Below are positions 13,392-24,915 of a DNA stretch of 64,000 nucleotides, piece by piece. The notes under the pieces are model-generated. The model worked only from the letters and a program-made list of their open reading frames with translations. It did not search any database and had not been told where the DNA came from. A program made the position numbers and the translations under genes. How positions within the stretch are numbered: position 1 is the stretch's first letter; each line of letters opens with the position of its first letter. Source of the DNA: Luteimonas sp. 9C (GTDB lineage: Bacteria > Pseudomonadota > Gammaproteobacteria > Xanthomonadales > Xanthomonadaceae); contig NZ_LR733313.1 of NCBI RefSeq assembly GCF_902506295.1, positions 124,001 to 188,000 on the forward strand, in the 5' to 3' direction.

Positions 13392-14036
13392 ATGGCGCGT
13401 CTGACCTTCGTTCGCCATGCGGAGAGTGTGGCCAACGCCGGCGGCCAGACGCTGCCGCGCGCCACGATTCCATTGTCCGCACGCGGACATACCCAGGCCG
13501 ACTGGCTGGCCGCGCGACTCGCGGGTGCGATCGCCGGGCCTGTCCATGTCTCGCATTTCGATCGCGCCCGCGCAACCGCACAGGCGTTCTGCACGCGGAC
13601 CGGGCGCGACGCGCACGTGCATCCGCTGCTGCACGAGTTCTCGGCGATCGATCCTGCGCGAATCGCGGGGCTCGACGGAGCGCAGCGCCGTCCATTGACC
13701 CAGGCCTACTGGGCCCGCGGCGACCGCGAAGCGCGTATGGGCGACGAGGCCGACACGTTCGCCGAGTTCGTCGCGCGCATCGACACATTCATCGATGCGA
13801 TGCCGACGCTGGACGACGACAGCGTGCTGTTCGGCCACGGCATCTGGTTCGGACTGCTGGCCTGGCGCCTGATGGGGTTCGCGGCCGACATCCCCGACGA
13901 CATGCGCGCCTTCCGACGTTTCCAGGTCGCGCTGCCGATGCCCAACTGCGCGGTGTACGAGCTGACGGGCAGCGACCGCCACTGGCATCTGTTCCATCGC
14001 GCCAACCTGGCGCGTGGCATCGCCGCCATCGCCTGA
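13392..14036 (+). CDS. Histidine phosphatase family protein
   Basis: A 214-residue cytoplasmic phosphatase of the phosphoglycerate-mutase-like superfamily. It starts MARLTFVRHAESVANAGGQT, in which the RHAES His is the phospho-acceptor, and has the second catalytic His in VLFGHGIWFGLLAW plus the middle Glu in LLHEFSAID. The substrate cannot be told from sequence. It begins 5 bases after hflD, so it is probably the last gene of the nudJ-mnmA-hflD operon. A bidirectional terminator follows. Confidence 0.85.
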   Translation: MARLTFVRHAESVANAGGQTLPRATIPLSARGHTQADWLAARLAGAIAGPVHVSHFDRARATAQAFCTRTGRDAHVHPLLHEFSAIDPARIAGLDGAQRRPLTQAYWARGDREARMGDEADTFAEFVARIDTFIDAMPTLDDDSVLFGHGIWFGLLAWRLMGFAADIPDDMRAFRRFQVALPMPNCAVYELTGSDRHWHLFHRANLARGIAAIA

Positions 14037-14053
14037 CCCTTGCGGCCACCCGG

Positions 14054-14090
14054 ACACGAAAAACCCGGCACATGGCCGGGTTTTTCGTGT
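14054..14090. terminator. Bidirectional terminator between histidine phosphatase gene and acnB
   Basis: Long inverted repeat: ACACGAAAAACCCGGC on the left pairs with GCCGGGTTTTTCGTGT on the right around a short loop. It carries A and T runs on both sides of the GC core, so it can terminate both convergent transcripts. Confidence 0.9.
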
Positions 14091-14106
14091 GCGCGAACCG
14101 CTGCCG

Positions 14107-16698
14107 TCAGGCGGCGGTCTTCTCGCCCGCGTCCACGTACTCCGAGATCTGGTCGAAGTTCATGTAGCGGTAGATCTCGGTCGAGGACGCATCCAGCACG
14201 CCGACGTCGGCCATGTATTCGGCCTTGGTCGGAATGCGGCCCAGGCGCGAGCAGATCGCGGCGAGCTCCGCCGAGCCCAGATACACGTTGGAGTTGCGGC
14301 CCAGACGGTTCGGGAAATTGCGGGTCGACGTGGAGAACACCGTCGCGCCCTCGCGCACCTGCGCCTGGTTGCCCATGCACAGCGAGCAGCCCGGCATTTC
14401 CATGCGCGCACCGGCCGCGCCGAAGGTGCCGTAATGGCCTTCCTTGGTCAGCTCGGCAGCGTCCATCTTGGTCGGCGGCGCGACCCACAGCTTGGTCGGG
14501 ATGTCGCGCTTGCCTTCGAGCAGCTTGGACGCGGCGCGGAAGTGGCCGATATTGGTCATGCACGAGCCGATGAACACTTCGTCGATGACCGCGCCGGAGA
14601 CGTCGGACAGCGTCTTGACGTCATCCGGATCGTTCGGGCACGCGACGATCGGCTCGTGCACGTCGGCCAGATCGATCTCGATCACGGCTGCGTACTCGGC
14701 ATCGGCGTCGCCCTGCAGCAGCTGCGGATCGGCGAGCCAGGCTTCCATCTTCTCGATGCGGCGCTGGATCGAACGCGCGTCGGCGTAGCCTTCGCTGATC
14801 ATCCACTTCAGCATCACGATGTTCGATGTGATGTATTCGATGATCGGCGCCTTGTCGAGGTGCACCGTGCAGCCGGCCGCGGAACGCTCGGCCGAGGCAT
14901 CGGACAGCTCGAACGCCTGCTCGACCTTCAGATCCGGCAGGCCTTCGATCTCGAGGATGCGGCCGGAGAAGATGTTCTGCTTGCCCTGCTTGGCGACGGT
15001 TAACAGACCGGCCTTGATCGCGTACAGCGGAATTGCGTTGACCAGATCACGCAGGGTCACGCCGGGCTGCATCTTGCCCTTGAAGCGGACCAGCACCGAT
15101 TCGGGCATGTCGAGCGGCATGACGCCGGTCGCGGCCGCGAACGCGACGAGACCCGAGCCCGCCGGGAACGAAATGCCGATCGGGAAGCGCGTGTGCGAAT
15201 CGCCGCCGGTGCCGACGGTGTCGGGCAGCAGCATGCGGTTGAGCCAGCTGTGGATGATGCCGTCGCCCGGACGCAGCGAGATACCGCCGCGCGTGGAGAT
15301 GAACTCCGGCAGCGTGTGATGCGTCTTGACGTCGACCGGCTTGGGATACGCCGCGGTGTGGCAGAACGACTGCATCACCAGATCCGCGCTGAAGCCCAGG
15401 CACGCGAGATCCTTGAGCTCGTCGCGGGTCATCGGACCGGTGGTGTCCTGCGACCCCACGGACGTCATCCGCGGCTCGCAGTAGGTGCCCGGACGCACGC
15501 CCTGGCCTTCCGGCAGACCGATCGCGCGGCCGACCATCTTCTGCGCCAGCGAGAAGCCCTTGCCGGTATTGACCGGCTGCTGCGGCAGCCGGAACAGTTC
15601 CAGCGTCGGCAGGCCCAGCGACTCGCGCGCCTTGGCGGTCAGGCCACGACCGACGATCAGCGGAATGCGGCCACCGGCGCGCACTTCGTCGAACAGCACT
15701 TCGGACTTGACCTGGAACTCGGCGATGACCGCCCCATTCTTGAGCGCCTTGCCGTCGTAGGGACGCAGTTCGATCACGTCGCCCTGCTCCATCTGCGACA
15801 CGTCGAGTTCGATCGGCAACGCGCCGGCGTCCTCCATCGTGTTGTAGAAGATCGGCGCGATCTTCGCGCCCAGGCACACGCCGCCGGCGCGCTTGTTCGG
15901 GATGTAGGGAATGTCGTCGCCGGTCCACCACAGCACGCTGTTGGTCGCCGACTTGCGCGACGAACCCGTGCCGACGACGTCACCGACGTAGGCCACCAGA
16001 TGACCCTTCTGCTTGAGGTCGGCGATCGCCTGGATCGGACCGCGCTTGCCGTCCTCCTCGGGCACGAACGGCGCGTCGTCGCGCCTGTTCTTCAGCATCG
16101 CCAGCGCGTGCATCGGGATGTCGGGACGCGTGGTCGCATCGGGCGCGGGCGACAGGTCGTCGGTATTGGTCTCGCCCGGCACCTTGAACACCGTCAGCGT
16201 CATCGACTCGGGCACTTCCGGCTTGCTGGTGAACCACTCGGCATCCGCCCAGCTCTGGATCACGGCCTTGGCGTTCGCATTGCCGGACTTGGACTTCTCC
16301 TCGACGTCGTGGAACGCGTCGAACACCAGCAGCGTGTGCTTGAGCGCATCGGCGGCGATCGCGCCGACGTCCGCGTCGTCCAGCAGGTCGACCAACGGCT
16401 GCACGTTGTAGCCGCCGAGCATGGTGCCCAGCAGTTCGGTGGCGCGCGCGCGGGTGATCAGCGCGCTGGGCTCGGTGCCGAACGCGATGGCGGCGAGGTA
16501 CGAGGCCTTGACCTTGGCGGCGTCGTCGACGCCGGCCGGCACGCGGTGGGTCAGCAGGTCGAGCAGGAACGCGTCCTCACCGGCCGGCGGATTCTTCAGC
16601 AGTTCGATGACGGCAGCGGTCTGCTGCGCATCGAGCGGCAGCGGCGGGATGCCCAGCGCTTCGCGCTCGGCAACGTGGTGGCGGTAGGCTTCCAACAT
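14107..16698 (-). CDS. acnB: Aconitate hydratase B / 2-methylisocitrate dehydratase
   Basis: TCA-cycle aconitase of the AcnB type. The 863-residue product starts [24 protein letters not shown], the usual N-terminal HEAT-like domain start, so the ATG at 16698 is preferred. The 4Fe-4S ligands are in [13 protein letters not shown] and in [28 protein letters not shown], the AcnB active-site stretch, lies mid-protein. Length matches E. coli (865). It lies head to tail after vapBC on the minus strand and is separated from acnA by that pair. Confidence 0.97.
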   Translation of the reverse strand: MLEAYRHHVAEREALGIPPLPLDAQQTAAVIELLKNPPAGEDAFLLDLLTHRVPAGVDDAAKVKASYLAAIAFGTEPSALITRARATELLGTMLGGYNVQPLVDLLDDADVGAIAADALKHTLLVFDAFHDVEEKSKSGNANAKAVIQSWADAEWFTSKPEVPESMTLTVFKVPGETNTDDLSPAPDATTRPDIPMHALAMLKNRRDDAPFVPEEDGKRGPIQAIADLKQKGHLVAYVGDVVGTGSSRKSATNSVLWWTGDDIPYIPNKRAGGVCLGAKIAPIFYNTMEDAGALPIELDVSQMEQGDVIELRPYDGKALKNGAVIAEFQVKSEVLFDEVRAGGRIPLIVGRGLTAKARESLGLPTLELFRLPQQPVNTGKGFSLAQKMVGRAIGLPEGQGVRPGTYCEPRMTSVGSQDTTGPMTRDELKDLACLGFSADLVMQSFCHTAAYPKPVDVKTHHTLPEFISTRGGISLRPGDGIIHSWLNRMLLPDTVGTGGDSHTRFPIGISFPAGSGLVAFAAATGVMPLDMPESVLVRFKGKMQPGVTLRDLVNAIPLYAIKAGLLTVAKQGKQNIFSGRILEIEGLPDLKVEQAFELSDASAERSAAGCTVHLDKAPIIEYITSNIVMLKWMISEGYADARSIQRRIEKMEAWLADPQLLQGDADAEYAAVIEIDLADVHEPIVACPNDPDDVKTLSDVSGAVIDEVFIGSCMTNIGHFRAASKLLEGKRDIPTKLWVAPPTKMDAAELTKEGHYGTFGAAGARMEMPGCSLCMGNQAQVREGATVFSTSTRNFPNRLGRNSNVYLGSAELAAICSRLGRIPTKAEYMADVGVLDASSTEIYRYMNFDQISEYVDAGEKTAA

Positions 16699-16745
16699 GC
16701 GGGCAACTCCAGTGTCTTGTTCGTGTGGTACCGGGAGAACCGGTC

Positions 16746-17147
16746 TCAGGCCGACGGTACGATCAGCTTGAGACCCTTGAAATAGGTGCGGAAGAACGCG
16801 TCGTCGCGGGTGATCAGGCCATTGCACTGCAACAGCGCATGCGCGCCGACCAGAAAGTCGCGCGACGGGCGGCCGGCGATGTCGCCGCGCTGCCAGGACC
16901 GGCGCTGCATCTCGCCGGCGCGCAATGCCGACTTGGCTTCGATCGCCGAAAAGCGCACGCCCATGTCCTCGAGCACAGACATGGTGTCGGCGCCGTCGTG
17001 CAGCGCGCCGCAGATTTCGGCCAGCGCGACCTCGCAGACCACGACCGGACCCGCGCTCAGGTACTGGCGCAGGCAGGCCTCAGCGGCGTCCGCGTGCGGA
17101 CCATCGGCCAGCAGGTCGATCAGCACGGGCGCGTCGACGGCGATCAC
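16746..17147 (-). CDS. vapC: PIN-domain ribonuclease toxin (VapC family)
   Basis: A 133-residue PIN-domain protein, the toxin half of a type II pair; such toxins cleave RNA with bound magnesium. The four acidic residues expected are visible: Asp5 ([13 protein letters not shown]), Glu44 (ALAEICGAL), Asp97 ([12 protein letters not shown]) and Asp115 (LITRDDAFF). The GTG start at 17147 overlaps the antitoxin stop (GTGA), so synthesis is coupled to VapB. Target RNA unknown. The gene sits 47 bases upstream of acnB on the same strand. Confidence 0.88.
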   Translation of the reverse strand: MIAVDAPVLIDLLADGPHADAAEACLRQYLSAGPVVVCEVALAEICGALHDGADTMSVLEDMGVRFSAIEAKSALRAGEMQRRSWQRGDIAGRPSRDFLVGAHALLQCNGLITRDDAFFRTYFKGLKLIVPSA

Positions 17148-17416
17148 CGTTCGACGTCTCCATCCGTGGCGACTTCGATCTCGACCTCACCGGTCGGCTG
17201 GCCACGCACCGCACGCATCGCCGCATCGGTGTCGTCGAAGCCTTCCAGGCGGAAGCGACCCCGGGCGCGCGAGACGGCATCGTCGACGCTCTTGCGCAGC
17301 ACGATGCGGCTGCCCTCCAGCTCGACCTTCAGGATCGTGCCTTTGCTCAATCCCAGTGCATCACGCACGGCCTTGGGCAGTGTGATCTGGCCGCGTTCGG
17401 CGACAGTGGCTTCCAT
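17144..17416 (-). CDS. vapB: AbrB/SpoVT-fold antitoxin (VapB family)
   Basis: A 90-residue antitoxin and likely autorepressor. Residues 1-46 form a swapped-hairpin AbrB domain (ATVAERGQITLPKAVRDALG, then GTILKVELEGSRIVLRK). The acidic C-terminal half (EGFDDTDAAMRAVRGQ) should wrap the toxin. It has a good GGAGG ribosome-binding site. Its promoter has a consensus TATAAT surrounded by GTATG half-sites. Confidence 0.87.
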   Translation of the reverse strand: MEATVAERGQITLPKAVRDALGLSKGTILKVELEGSRIVLRKSVDDAVSRARGRFRLEGFDDTDAAMRAVRGQPTGEVEIEVATDGDVER

Positions 17417-17726
17417 CGGGAACCTCCGGAAAGTATGCGCGCATTATACATACCTGAACCGGCATACTCCAGCCGGGAGACGCGGGACGCGATGCAAGAA
17501 ACTGCGCCGGAGCCCGCGTCGCGGCGGCCGAATCCATCCGGTTGCGAGCGGCTCACTGCAGCACACGACCACAAATCCGCCACGTGGATCCGCCTACACT
17601 GCCCCGGCCGATCCGCAGACCGCCTGAACCGTTTACGTCGACGGCCGCCGCGAGATCGAACCGTTCCCCGCCCGCCGTGACCGCCCTTTGGGGTCATCGC
17701 CAGCATTCCGCGACAGGAGCCACCGA
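17417..17726. other. Divergent vapB/acnA intergenic region
   Basis: A 310-base stretch without a gene. It holds the vapBC promoter/operator at its left end, a possible acnA -10 element TACACT at 17595-17600 without a convincing -35, and the acnA ribosome-binding site CAGGAG about 7 bases before the ATG. No small gene or RNA is evident. Confidence 0.5.
17433..17467 (-). promoter_or_regulatory. vapBC promoter and probable autoregulatory operator
   Basis: On the minus strand a perfect TATAAT -10 element (17443-17448 plus adjoining base) lies 27 bases before the vapB ATG. Around it are three copies of the half-site GTATG: two in direct orientation (17463-17467 and 17449-17453) and one inverted (17433-17437). 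The last two make an inverted pair around the -10 element. This is the layout expected if VapB or VapBC represses its own promoter. Confidence 0.6.
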
Positions 17727-20492
<2,766 letters not shown>

Positions 20493-20509
20493 CTTCGAAG
20501 CGGGCGGAA

Positions 20510-20578
20510 GCCCGGCCCGCCGAAGCACGGCGGGCGTTCGCCGGGCGCGCGAAGCAGTGCTTCGCGAGCGCGCCCGGC
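20510..20578. repeat. Compound palindromic element after acnA
   Basis: Two interlocking hairpins. GCCCGGC (20510-20516) pairs with GCCGGGC (20540-20546) and encloses CCCGCCG/CGGCGGG (20516-20534, loop AAGCA). Next, GCCGGGCGCGC (20540-20550) pairs with GCGCGCCCGGC (20568-20578) and encloses GCGAAGC/GCTTCGC with loop AGT. The 20540-20546 arm is shared, so the two folds are alternatives. The element resembles a REP-type intergenic repeat and separates acnA from its duplicated tail. Confidence 0.7.
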
Positions 20579-20583
20579 ACACC

Positions 20584-20643
20584 CACCACGGCGGTGTGCT
20601 GCATGACGTGCCGCGGCAACTCGCCGCCAAGAAAGCGGCCTAA
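20584..20643 (+). repeat. Diverged copy of the acnA 3-prime end
   Basis: These 60 bases align without gaps to the last 60 bases of acnA (20433-20492) with 11 mismatches by my count (about 82 percent identity). The copy would encode HGGVLHDVPRQLAAKKAA and a TAA stop, against HGGLLHYVLRQLAAKKAA in acnA. Most differences are at third codon positions, so the copy diverged while under coding constraint or came from a related allele. It is now detached from any start. Confidence 0.8.
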
Positions 20644-20680
20644 TACCGATTACAGAATGCTGCGCGTTTGAAAACGGAAA

Positions 20681-20705
20681 AGACCTGCAAACGCAGGTCT
20701 TTTTT
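20681..20705. terminator. Terminator downstream of acnA
   Basis: AGACCTGC and GCAGGTCT around AAAC, followed by five T and then TCTTTG on the plus strand, and preceded by AAAA. It is a strong intrinsic terminator for acnA that may also work in reverse. It lies 190 bases after the acnA stop, beyond the duplicated tail. Confidence 0.85.
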
Positions 20706-20782
20706 CTTTGTTTCTGGGCTGGAGATAAGGCACTTCCTTCGGTTGGGAATCAGCCCGTCGGCCGGAAGCCGCTTTCCCCTCG

Positions 20783-21164
20783 GTCAAGGCATCCTGCCTT
20801 GACTCGGGCGCGCGCCATCCATGGCGCGCTCGGCGCGGCCACCAGCCGCCAGTCCGCTGCTTCGAACTTTCAGAGCGCGACTTCGTACAGCACGCAGCGC
20901 CCAATCGGAAAGACATCGGGAACTCCGGGCCGCAGCGCGTCGTGCCGGCCGGGGGTTGCGGAGAGCGGGCCATGCATGGCCCGCGGCGGCGAGTCAGCCA
21001 TGGGTGAGCAGCGGCTGCTCGCGCAGCACTGCCGCGCAGCCGTTGCGAACGCCCGGCGTGCTACGCCGGGCCGGGCGAGCGTTGCGTGGCAACGCGTGCC
21101 GACCGGGACGAGTAGCAACCCCGGCCGGCACACCGCTGCCTTCGAAGTCGGACACCATGTCCGA
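20783..21164. repeat. Array of short perfect hairpins
   Basis: At least eight perfect or near-perfect inverted repeats with mostly 0 to 5 base centres occur here: GTCAAGGCA/TGCCTTGAC (20783-20803), GCGCGCCAT/ATGGCGCGC (20810-20829), GCGGC/GCCGC (20835-20849), GCGGGCCATG/CATGGCCCGC (20965-20984), GAGCA/TGCTC (21006-21020), GCCCGGCGT/ACGCCGGGC (21051-21071), GCGTTGC/GCAACGC (21079-21095) and TCGGACA/TGTCCGA (21148-21164). Arms differ in sequence, but several neighbours are about 23-26 bases apart centre to centre. No protein-coding frame here looks real. Confidence 0.7.
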
Positions 21165-21180
21165 TGAGGCAACCCCTCAA

Positions 21181-22230
21181 TCAAGCACCCGGGCAGCGCG
21201 GCAGCCCATCGCCCACGCTGCACTCCACACAGCAAGGCGAGGTCTGCGGCCTTGGTGTCGCCTGCCCCGGCAGCAATGCATCCGGCGTCACCGGCATCGG
21301 CGGCGGCGCGACATACAAGCCCGGCGACGTCGCCAGCGTCGCGAGTTCCGCGGCCGGACGCAGCTGCAGCAGCACCGCCCAGTCCTGCCGGTTCGCACTG
21401 CAGGCCTCCGGCGTATCCGGCGTGCACAGGGGATCGTCGAGGCTGCGCTGGGAGAGATTCGCGAACTGCCCACCCGCGGTCAGCGGCATCAGGCGCATGG
21501 TCACGGCGTCGAGCACGTTGCCGCCGACCAGATACGCCTGCCCGCGTTCGGCGCCGACCACGATGTCGCAATGCATGCCGAGGCCGCCGTCCTCGCTGCT
21601 CAGCAGCGACGCCAGGCCGGCAAAGCCGAACACCCGGTTCGCCGCACGCACGTAGCACAGCATGTCGCCACGCGCGGTCCGTGTGGCCTGTGGATCGGCG
21701 ACGCGATATGCGCTCGTCTCCGGGTTGCGATAGGCGTCGCGCACATAATCCACATGGCTGGGAGACCCGTTGAAACCCGGCAGCGCCGCGCGCCGCGCGA
21801 CCCACGAAATGAACGCCGCCGACCAGGGCACGTCGACGACGAAGCTGCGGCAGGCAGGTGACGGCTGCGCGCTCTGTGGCGCGAACATGCAGTCGTAGGC
21901 ACCGGACCGATGCTGCAGGCGAGAAAGCTGATCCGCCCCGCGCCAGTATCCTGCGACACGGCGCCAGGCCTGCTCGCCATTGGTCAGCAACGTGGTCTCG
22001 GCCTCGCGTACCGTCGAACTGGCGTATCGCCCTTCCAGGTCGATGAAGGGCCGGTCCCAGAGCTGGTGTTCCTCGCAGGCCGCAGCCGCGAGTCGCGTTG
22101 CCGGATCGGGCGCATCGACCTGCGCGCGCAGCCACGGGCAGGGATCGGCCGCGAGCGCCGACAGCGGCGCGGACAGCAACAGAGAGGCGAGCAGCATCAG
22201 GCGGCGCGTCGATCGCATCGGGGTTTCCAT
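21181..22230 (-). CDS. Exported DUF2272 domain protein
   Basis: A 349-residue exported protein with a signal peptide (RLMLLASLLLSAPLSALAADP). The central domain has VDVPWSAAFISWVARRAALPG and SPSHVDYVRDAY, then MLCYVRAANRVFGF and HCDIVVGAERGQAYLVGGNV. This pattern of Trp/Ser, His and Asp residues fits the DUF2272 family, a secreted domain of unknown function with a possible papain-like or amidase-like look (inference). Two ATGs are possible (22230 or 22218). It lies 69 bases after moeB on the same strand, but its function is probably unrelated. Confidence 0.72.
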   Translation of the reverse strand: METPMRSTRRLMLLASLLLSAPLSALAADPCPWLRAQVDAPDPATRLAAAACEEHQLWDRPFIDLEGRYASSTVREAETTLLTNGEQAWRRVAGYWRGADQLSRLQHRSGAYDCMFAPQSAQPSPACRSFVVDVPWSAAFISWVARRAALPGFNGSPSHVDYVRDAYRNPETSAYRVADPQATRTARGDMLCYVRAANRVFGFAGLASLLSSEDGGLGMHCDIVVGAERGQAYLVGGNVLDAVTMRLMPLTAGGQFANLSQRSLDDPLCTPDTPEACSANRQDWAVLLQLRPAAELATLATSPGLYVAPPPMPVTPDALLPGQATPRPQTSPCCVECSVGDGLPRCPGA

Positions 22231-22299
22231 TCCGCGCGGAACACGCGGCCGCCGCCATCGTGCCTCAGCAGCCCGTGAAGAACAGGTCCGCTCGCGCAG

Positions 22300-23430
22300 T
22301 CAGCCCGAGCAGAACGCCGCGTAGTCGATGTAGCCGGGAAACGCGCGGCCGGGTGCGCAGACCGGGCATTCCGGATCGGGCGACAGCCGCGTCTCGCGGA
22401 ACTGCATGCGCAGCGCGTCGAACTGCAGCAGGCGGCCGGCCAACGGCGCGCCGATGCCGAGCAGGAGTTTCAGCGCTTCGGTCGCCTGCAGCAGGCCGAT
22501 CACGCCCGGCAGCACGCCGAGCACGCCGACTTCCGAACAGTTGGGCGCAGCTTCGGCCGGCGGCGGTTCCGGAAACAGGCAGCGGTAGCAGGGACATGCG
22601 CCGCGCCGGCGACCGGCATCGAAGACGCTGACCTGCCCGTCGAAGCGGTGCACCGCGCCGTAGACCAGCGGCACGCCATGCAGCACGCAGGCATCGTTGA
22701 GCAGATAGCGCACCGGGAAGTTGTCCGCGCCATCGAGCACCAGGTCGACACCGTCGAGCAGGCGGTCGACATTGTCGCTGGTCACGCGCTCGCCGATGGC
22801 TTCAATCCGCGTACGCGGATTGAGTGCGCCGAGCGTCGTGGCCGCCGACTGGACTTTCGACTGGCCGATGCGGTCTTCCGCGTGCAGGATCTGCCGCTGC
22901 AGGTTGCTGCGGTCAACGACATCGTCGTCCGCGATGCGCAGCGTGCCGACACCGGCCGCGGCGAGGTAATACGCGGCCGGCGAACCGAGGCCACCGGCAC
23001 CGATCACCAGCACCGTCGCCCCGGCGAGCCGCCGCTGGCCGGCGAGCCCGATCTCCGGCAGTTTGAGATGCCGCGAATAGCGCTCGTGGAAATCGAGATC
23101 GACGTCGCCGTCCGGGAGCACCGTCGGCAGTCCGTCGGCCTGCCAGGCGCTGGTGCCGCCGGCGACCGAGGCGATGCGCGTGTAGCCGAGCGCGGCCAGC
23201 GTGTCCGCCGCCTGCAGCGAGCGGCGTCCGCTCTGGCAGATCAGCAGCAGCGGGGCGTGCAGGTCCGGCGCGTGGGCCAGCGGCGCGGCTTCGAGCACCG
23301 CGCGATCGACGCCGTCCGCGCCTTCGGCCATGCCGGTCACACGTTCGTGCGCATCGCGCACGTCGATCAGGCGCACGCCCTGCTGCTGGCGTTGCCGGGC
23401 CTGCGCCGGCGTGAGTTCCTGGATGGCCAT
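22300..23430 (-). CDS. moeB: Molybdopterin-synthase adenylyltransferase MoeB with N-terminal rhodanese domain
   Basis: A 376-residue fusion. Residues 1-105 are a rhodanese domain (LIDVRDAHERVTGM) with the active-site loop LICQSGRRSLQAA. Residues about 125-376 are a ThiF/MoeB/E1-like adenylyltransferase starting HERYSRHLKLPEIGLAGQRRL, with the ATP site VLVIGAGGLGSPAAYYLAAAG, the LNDACV/GAVHRFDGQVSVF core and zinc cysteines in CPCYRC and CPVC. MoeB activates the MoaD C-terminus for sulfuration. The attached rhodanese could supply the sulfur, as MOCS3 does with its C-terminal rhodanese domain. The ATG at 23430 is used (MAIQELTPAQARQ). Confidence 0.9.
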   Translation of the reverse strand: MAIQELTPAQARQRQQQGVRLIDVRDAHERVTGMAEGADGVDRAVLEAAPLAHAPDLHAPLLLICQSGRRSLQAADTLAALGYTRIASVAGGTSAWQADGLPTVLPDGDVDLDFHERYSRHLKLPEIGLAGQRRLAGATVLVIGAGGLGSPAAYYLAAAGVGTLRIADDDVVDRSNLQRQILHAEDRIGQSKVQSAATTLGALNPRTRIEAIGERVTSDNVDRLLDGVDLVLDGADNFPVRYLLNDACVLHGVPLVYGAVHRFDGQVSVFDAGRRRGACPCYRCLFPEPPPAEAAPNCSEVGVLGVLPGVIGLLQATEALKLLLGIGAPLAGRLLQFDALRMQFRETRLSPDPECPVCAPGRAFPGYIDYAAFCSG

Positions 23431-23682
23431 GACGCGATTATCGCGCGGACGCGGGCGACGCGCGGGGAACGCCGGGGTTTGCGGGCGCGAGGTCCCGCTC
23501 GAAGAGCAGACGCGCGCCTTCGCGCGCCTCTGCAGAGCCCCACCCCTCACCCGACGCGCCTTGCGCGTCGACCTTTCCAGGAGGGAGTGGCTCAGGTTCC
23601 GCGATCCGCGCAAACCGGACTGTGCTCATGCATCAGGACGGCCAAACGCCCGCGCGTCCGCGCGGCCCAGACGCCGCCGCAC
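23431..23682. other. moeA-moeB spacer
   Basis: 252 bases, unusually long for genes that otherwise look like one cluster. It contains a perfect small hairpin GACGCGC/GCGCGTC with loop CTT (23553-23569), of the same style as the repeats after acnA. It also contains alternating GCGC tracts. No gene is supported. Confidence 0.5.
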
Positions 23683-24915
23683 TCAGTACGGCATCACATC
23701 CACGGGCGCGCCGCGCGCGTACGCGCGCGTTCCTGCGTCGAGCACGATCAGCGCGTCCGAATCCGCGGCCGCCTGCATGCGGTGCGACCCGTCGGCCGGA
23801 TTCGGCTCGACCCAGGAAATGCCGTCGTCGTCGACCCACCAGCGGCCGCGCAGCAGCTCGAGGCGCTCGTGCGTCTTGGACCAGTCCGACGCCAGACGCG
23901 CGCGTCGCGGCGCCCGCGGTGCCCTGCCCTGGAGACCGTCGACCAGGCGACGCCCGAGCGCGAGCCAGGTCGCGAGCACCGAGACCGGATTGCCCGGCAG
24001 GCACAGGAACAGCGCCGGGCCGAGCGTATCGCCCTCGGCCAGCAGCAGCGGCATGCCGGGTTTCATCATGACCTTCCAGACCCGCACGCGGCCGCGGCGC
24101 TGCAGCAGTTCCGGCAGCAGATCCTTCTCGCCGGCCGACACGCCGCCGCAGGTCAGCACCAGATCGAAGGCTTCGCCGGCATGGCGCAGCGCGGAGGTCA
24201 CCTGCGCGGCGTCGTCGGGCAGGGTCGGAAACGCGACCGGCTCGAGACCTTCGGCGCGCAGCAGCGCCATCAGCTGGTCGCGGTTGGAGTTGTAGATCTG
24301 CCCGGGACCGAGCGACATGCCGGGCTCGACGAGTTCGTCGCCGGTCGCGAATACCGCGACCGTCGGCCTGCGCACGACGTCGAGTTGCGCGAGGCCCTGC
24401 GAGGCCGCGAGACCGATGCGCGCTGGCGTCAGCGTGTCGCCGGCCTGCAGCAGCAGATCGCCAATGTTCGAATCCTCACCGGCTCGGCGCACGTGCTGGC
24501 CGAGACGCGGTGCGATCCGCACGACGACGTCATCGCCGTCGAGTGCGGTGTTCTCCTTCATTACGACGGTATCGGCGCCGGCCGGCAGCGGCGCGCCGGT
24601 GGTGATGCGCACGCAACTGCCCGCCTCGACGGTCAGCGCCGCGTCGGGGCCGGCGAACTGCTCGCCCGCAAGGCGCAACCGCGTCGGCGCGCCATCAGTC
24701 GCGAGATCGGCATGACGCAGCGCGAAGCCGTCCATCGCGGAGTTGTCGAACGGCGGCTGCGGCAGTGTCGCGACGATGTCGCGCGCCAGCACATGGCCAT
24801 GCGCGCGCGACAGCGAGACCGTCTGCGGCTGCAGGCGACGCTCCGCAGCAACCGCATCGACGATCGCGCAGGCCTCGGTGAACGAGACGCGGAACGGGAA
24901 TGTGGGCTCAGTCAT
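23683..24915 (-). CDS. moeA: Molybdopterin molybdotransferase MoeA
   Basis: Inserts molybdate into adenylated molybdopterin. The 410-residue product has the MoeA N-terminal region with DNSAMDGFALRHADL, the GAPLPAGADTVVMKENT segment and the MogA-like domain with VAVFATGDELVEPG, NSNRDQLMALLRAEG, LVLTCGGVSAGEKD and LCLPGNPVSVLATW. Full family length. Its start overlaps the mobA stop by 8 bases, giving the order mobA-moeA. Confidence 0.96.
   Translation of the reverse strand: MTEPTFPFRVSFTEACAIVDAVAAERRLQPQTVSLSRAHGHVLARDIVATLPQPPFDNSAMDGFALRHADLATDGAPTRLRLAGEQFAGPDAALTVEAGSCVRITTGAPLPAGADTVVMKENTALDGDDVVVRIAPRLGQHVRRAGEDSNIGDLLLQAGDTLTPARIGLAASQGLAQLDVVRRPTVAVFATGDELVEPGMSLGPGQIYNSNRDQLMALLRAEGLEPVAFPTLPDDAAQVTSALRHAGEAFDLVLTCGGVSAGEKDLLPELLQRRGRVRVWKVMMKPGMPLLLAEGDTLGPALFLCLPGNPVSVLATWLALGRRLVDGLQGRAPRAPRRARLASDWSKTHERLELLRGRWWVDDDGISWVEPNPADGSHRMQAAADSDALIVLDAGTRAYARGAPVDVMPY

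Larger units (their letters stand above)
20493..21180. other. Gene-free region between acnA and the DUF2272 gene
   Basis: A 688-base stretch without a credible gene. In order it contains the compound palindromic element, the acnA tail copy, the acnA terminator and the hairpin array. Short open frames through it give low-complexity Arg/Ala/Gly-rich products without a sensible start. Confidence 0.7.

Noticed and set aside
20650-20973. A 107-codon minus-strand frame downstream of acnA
   Set aside because: It runs through a terminator and the hairpin array, has a composition unlike real proteins and no ribosome-binding site. Read as translated repeat sequence.
21001-21164. Possible CRISPR-like array because of repeated palindromes
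   Set aside because: The arms differ from hairpin to hairpin and there are no constant direct repeats with unique spacers, nor cas genes.
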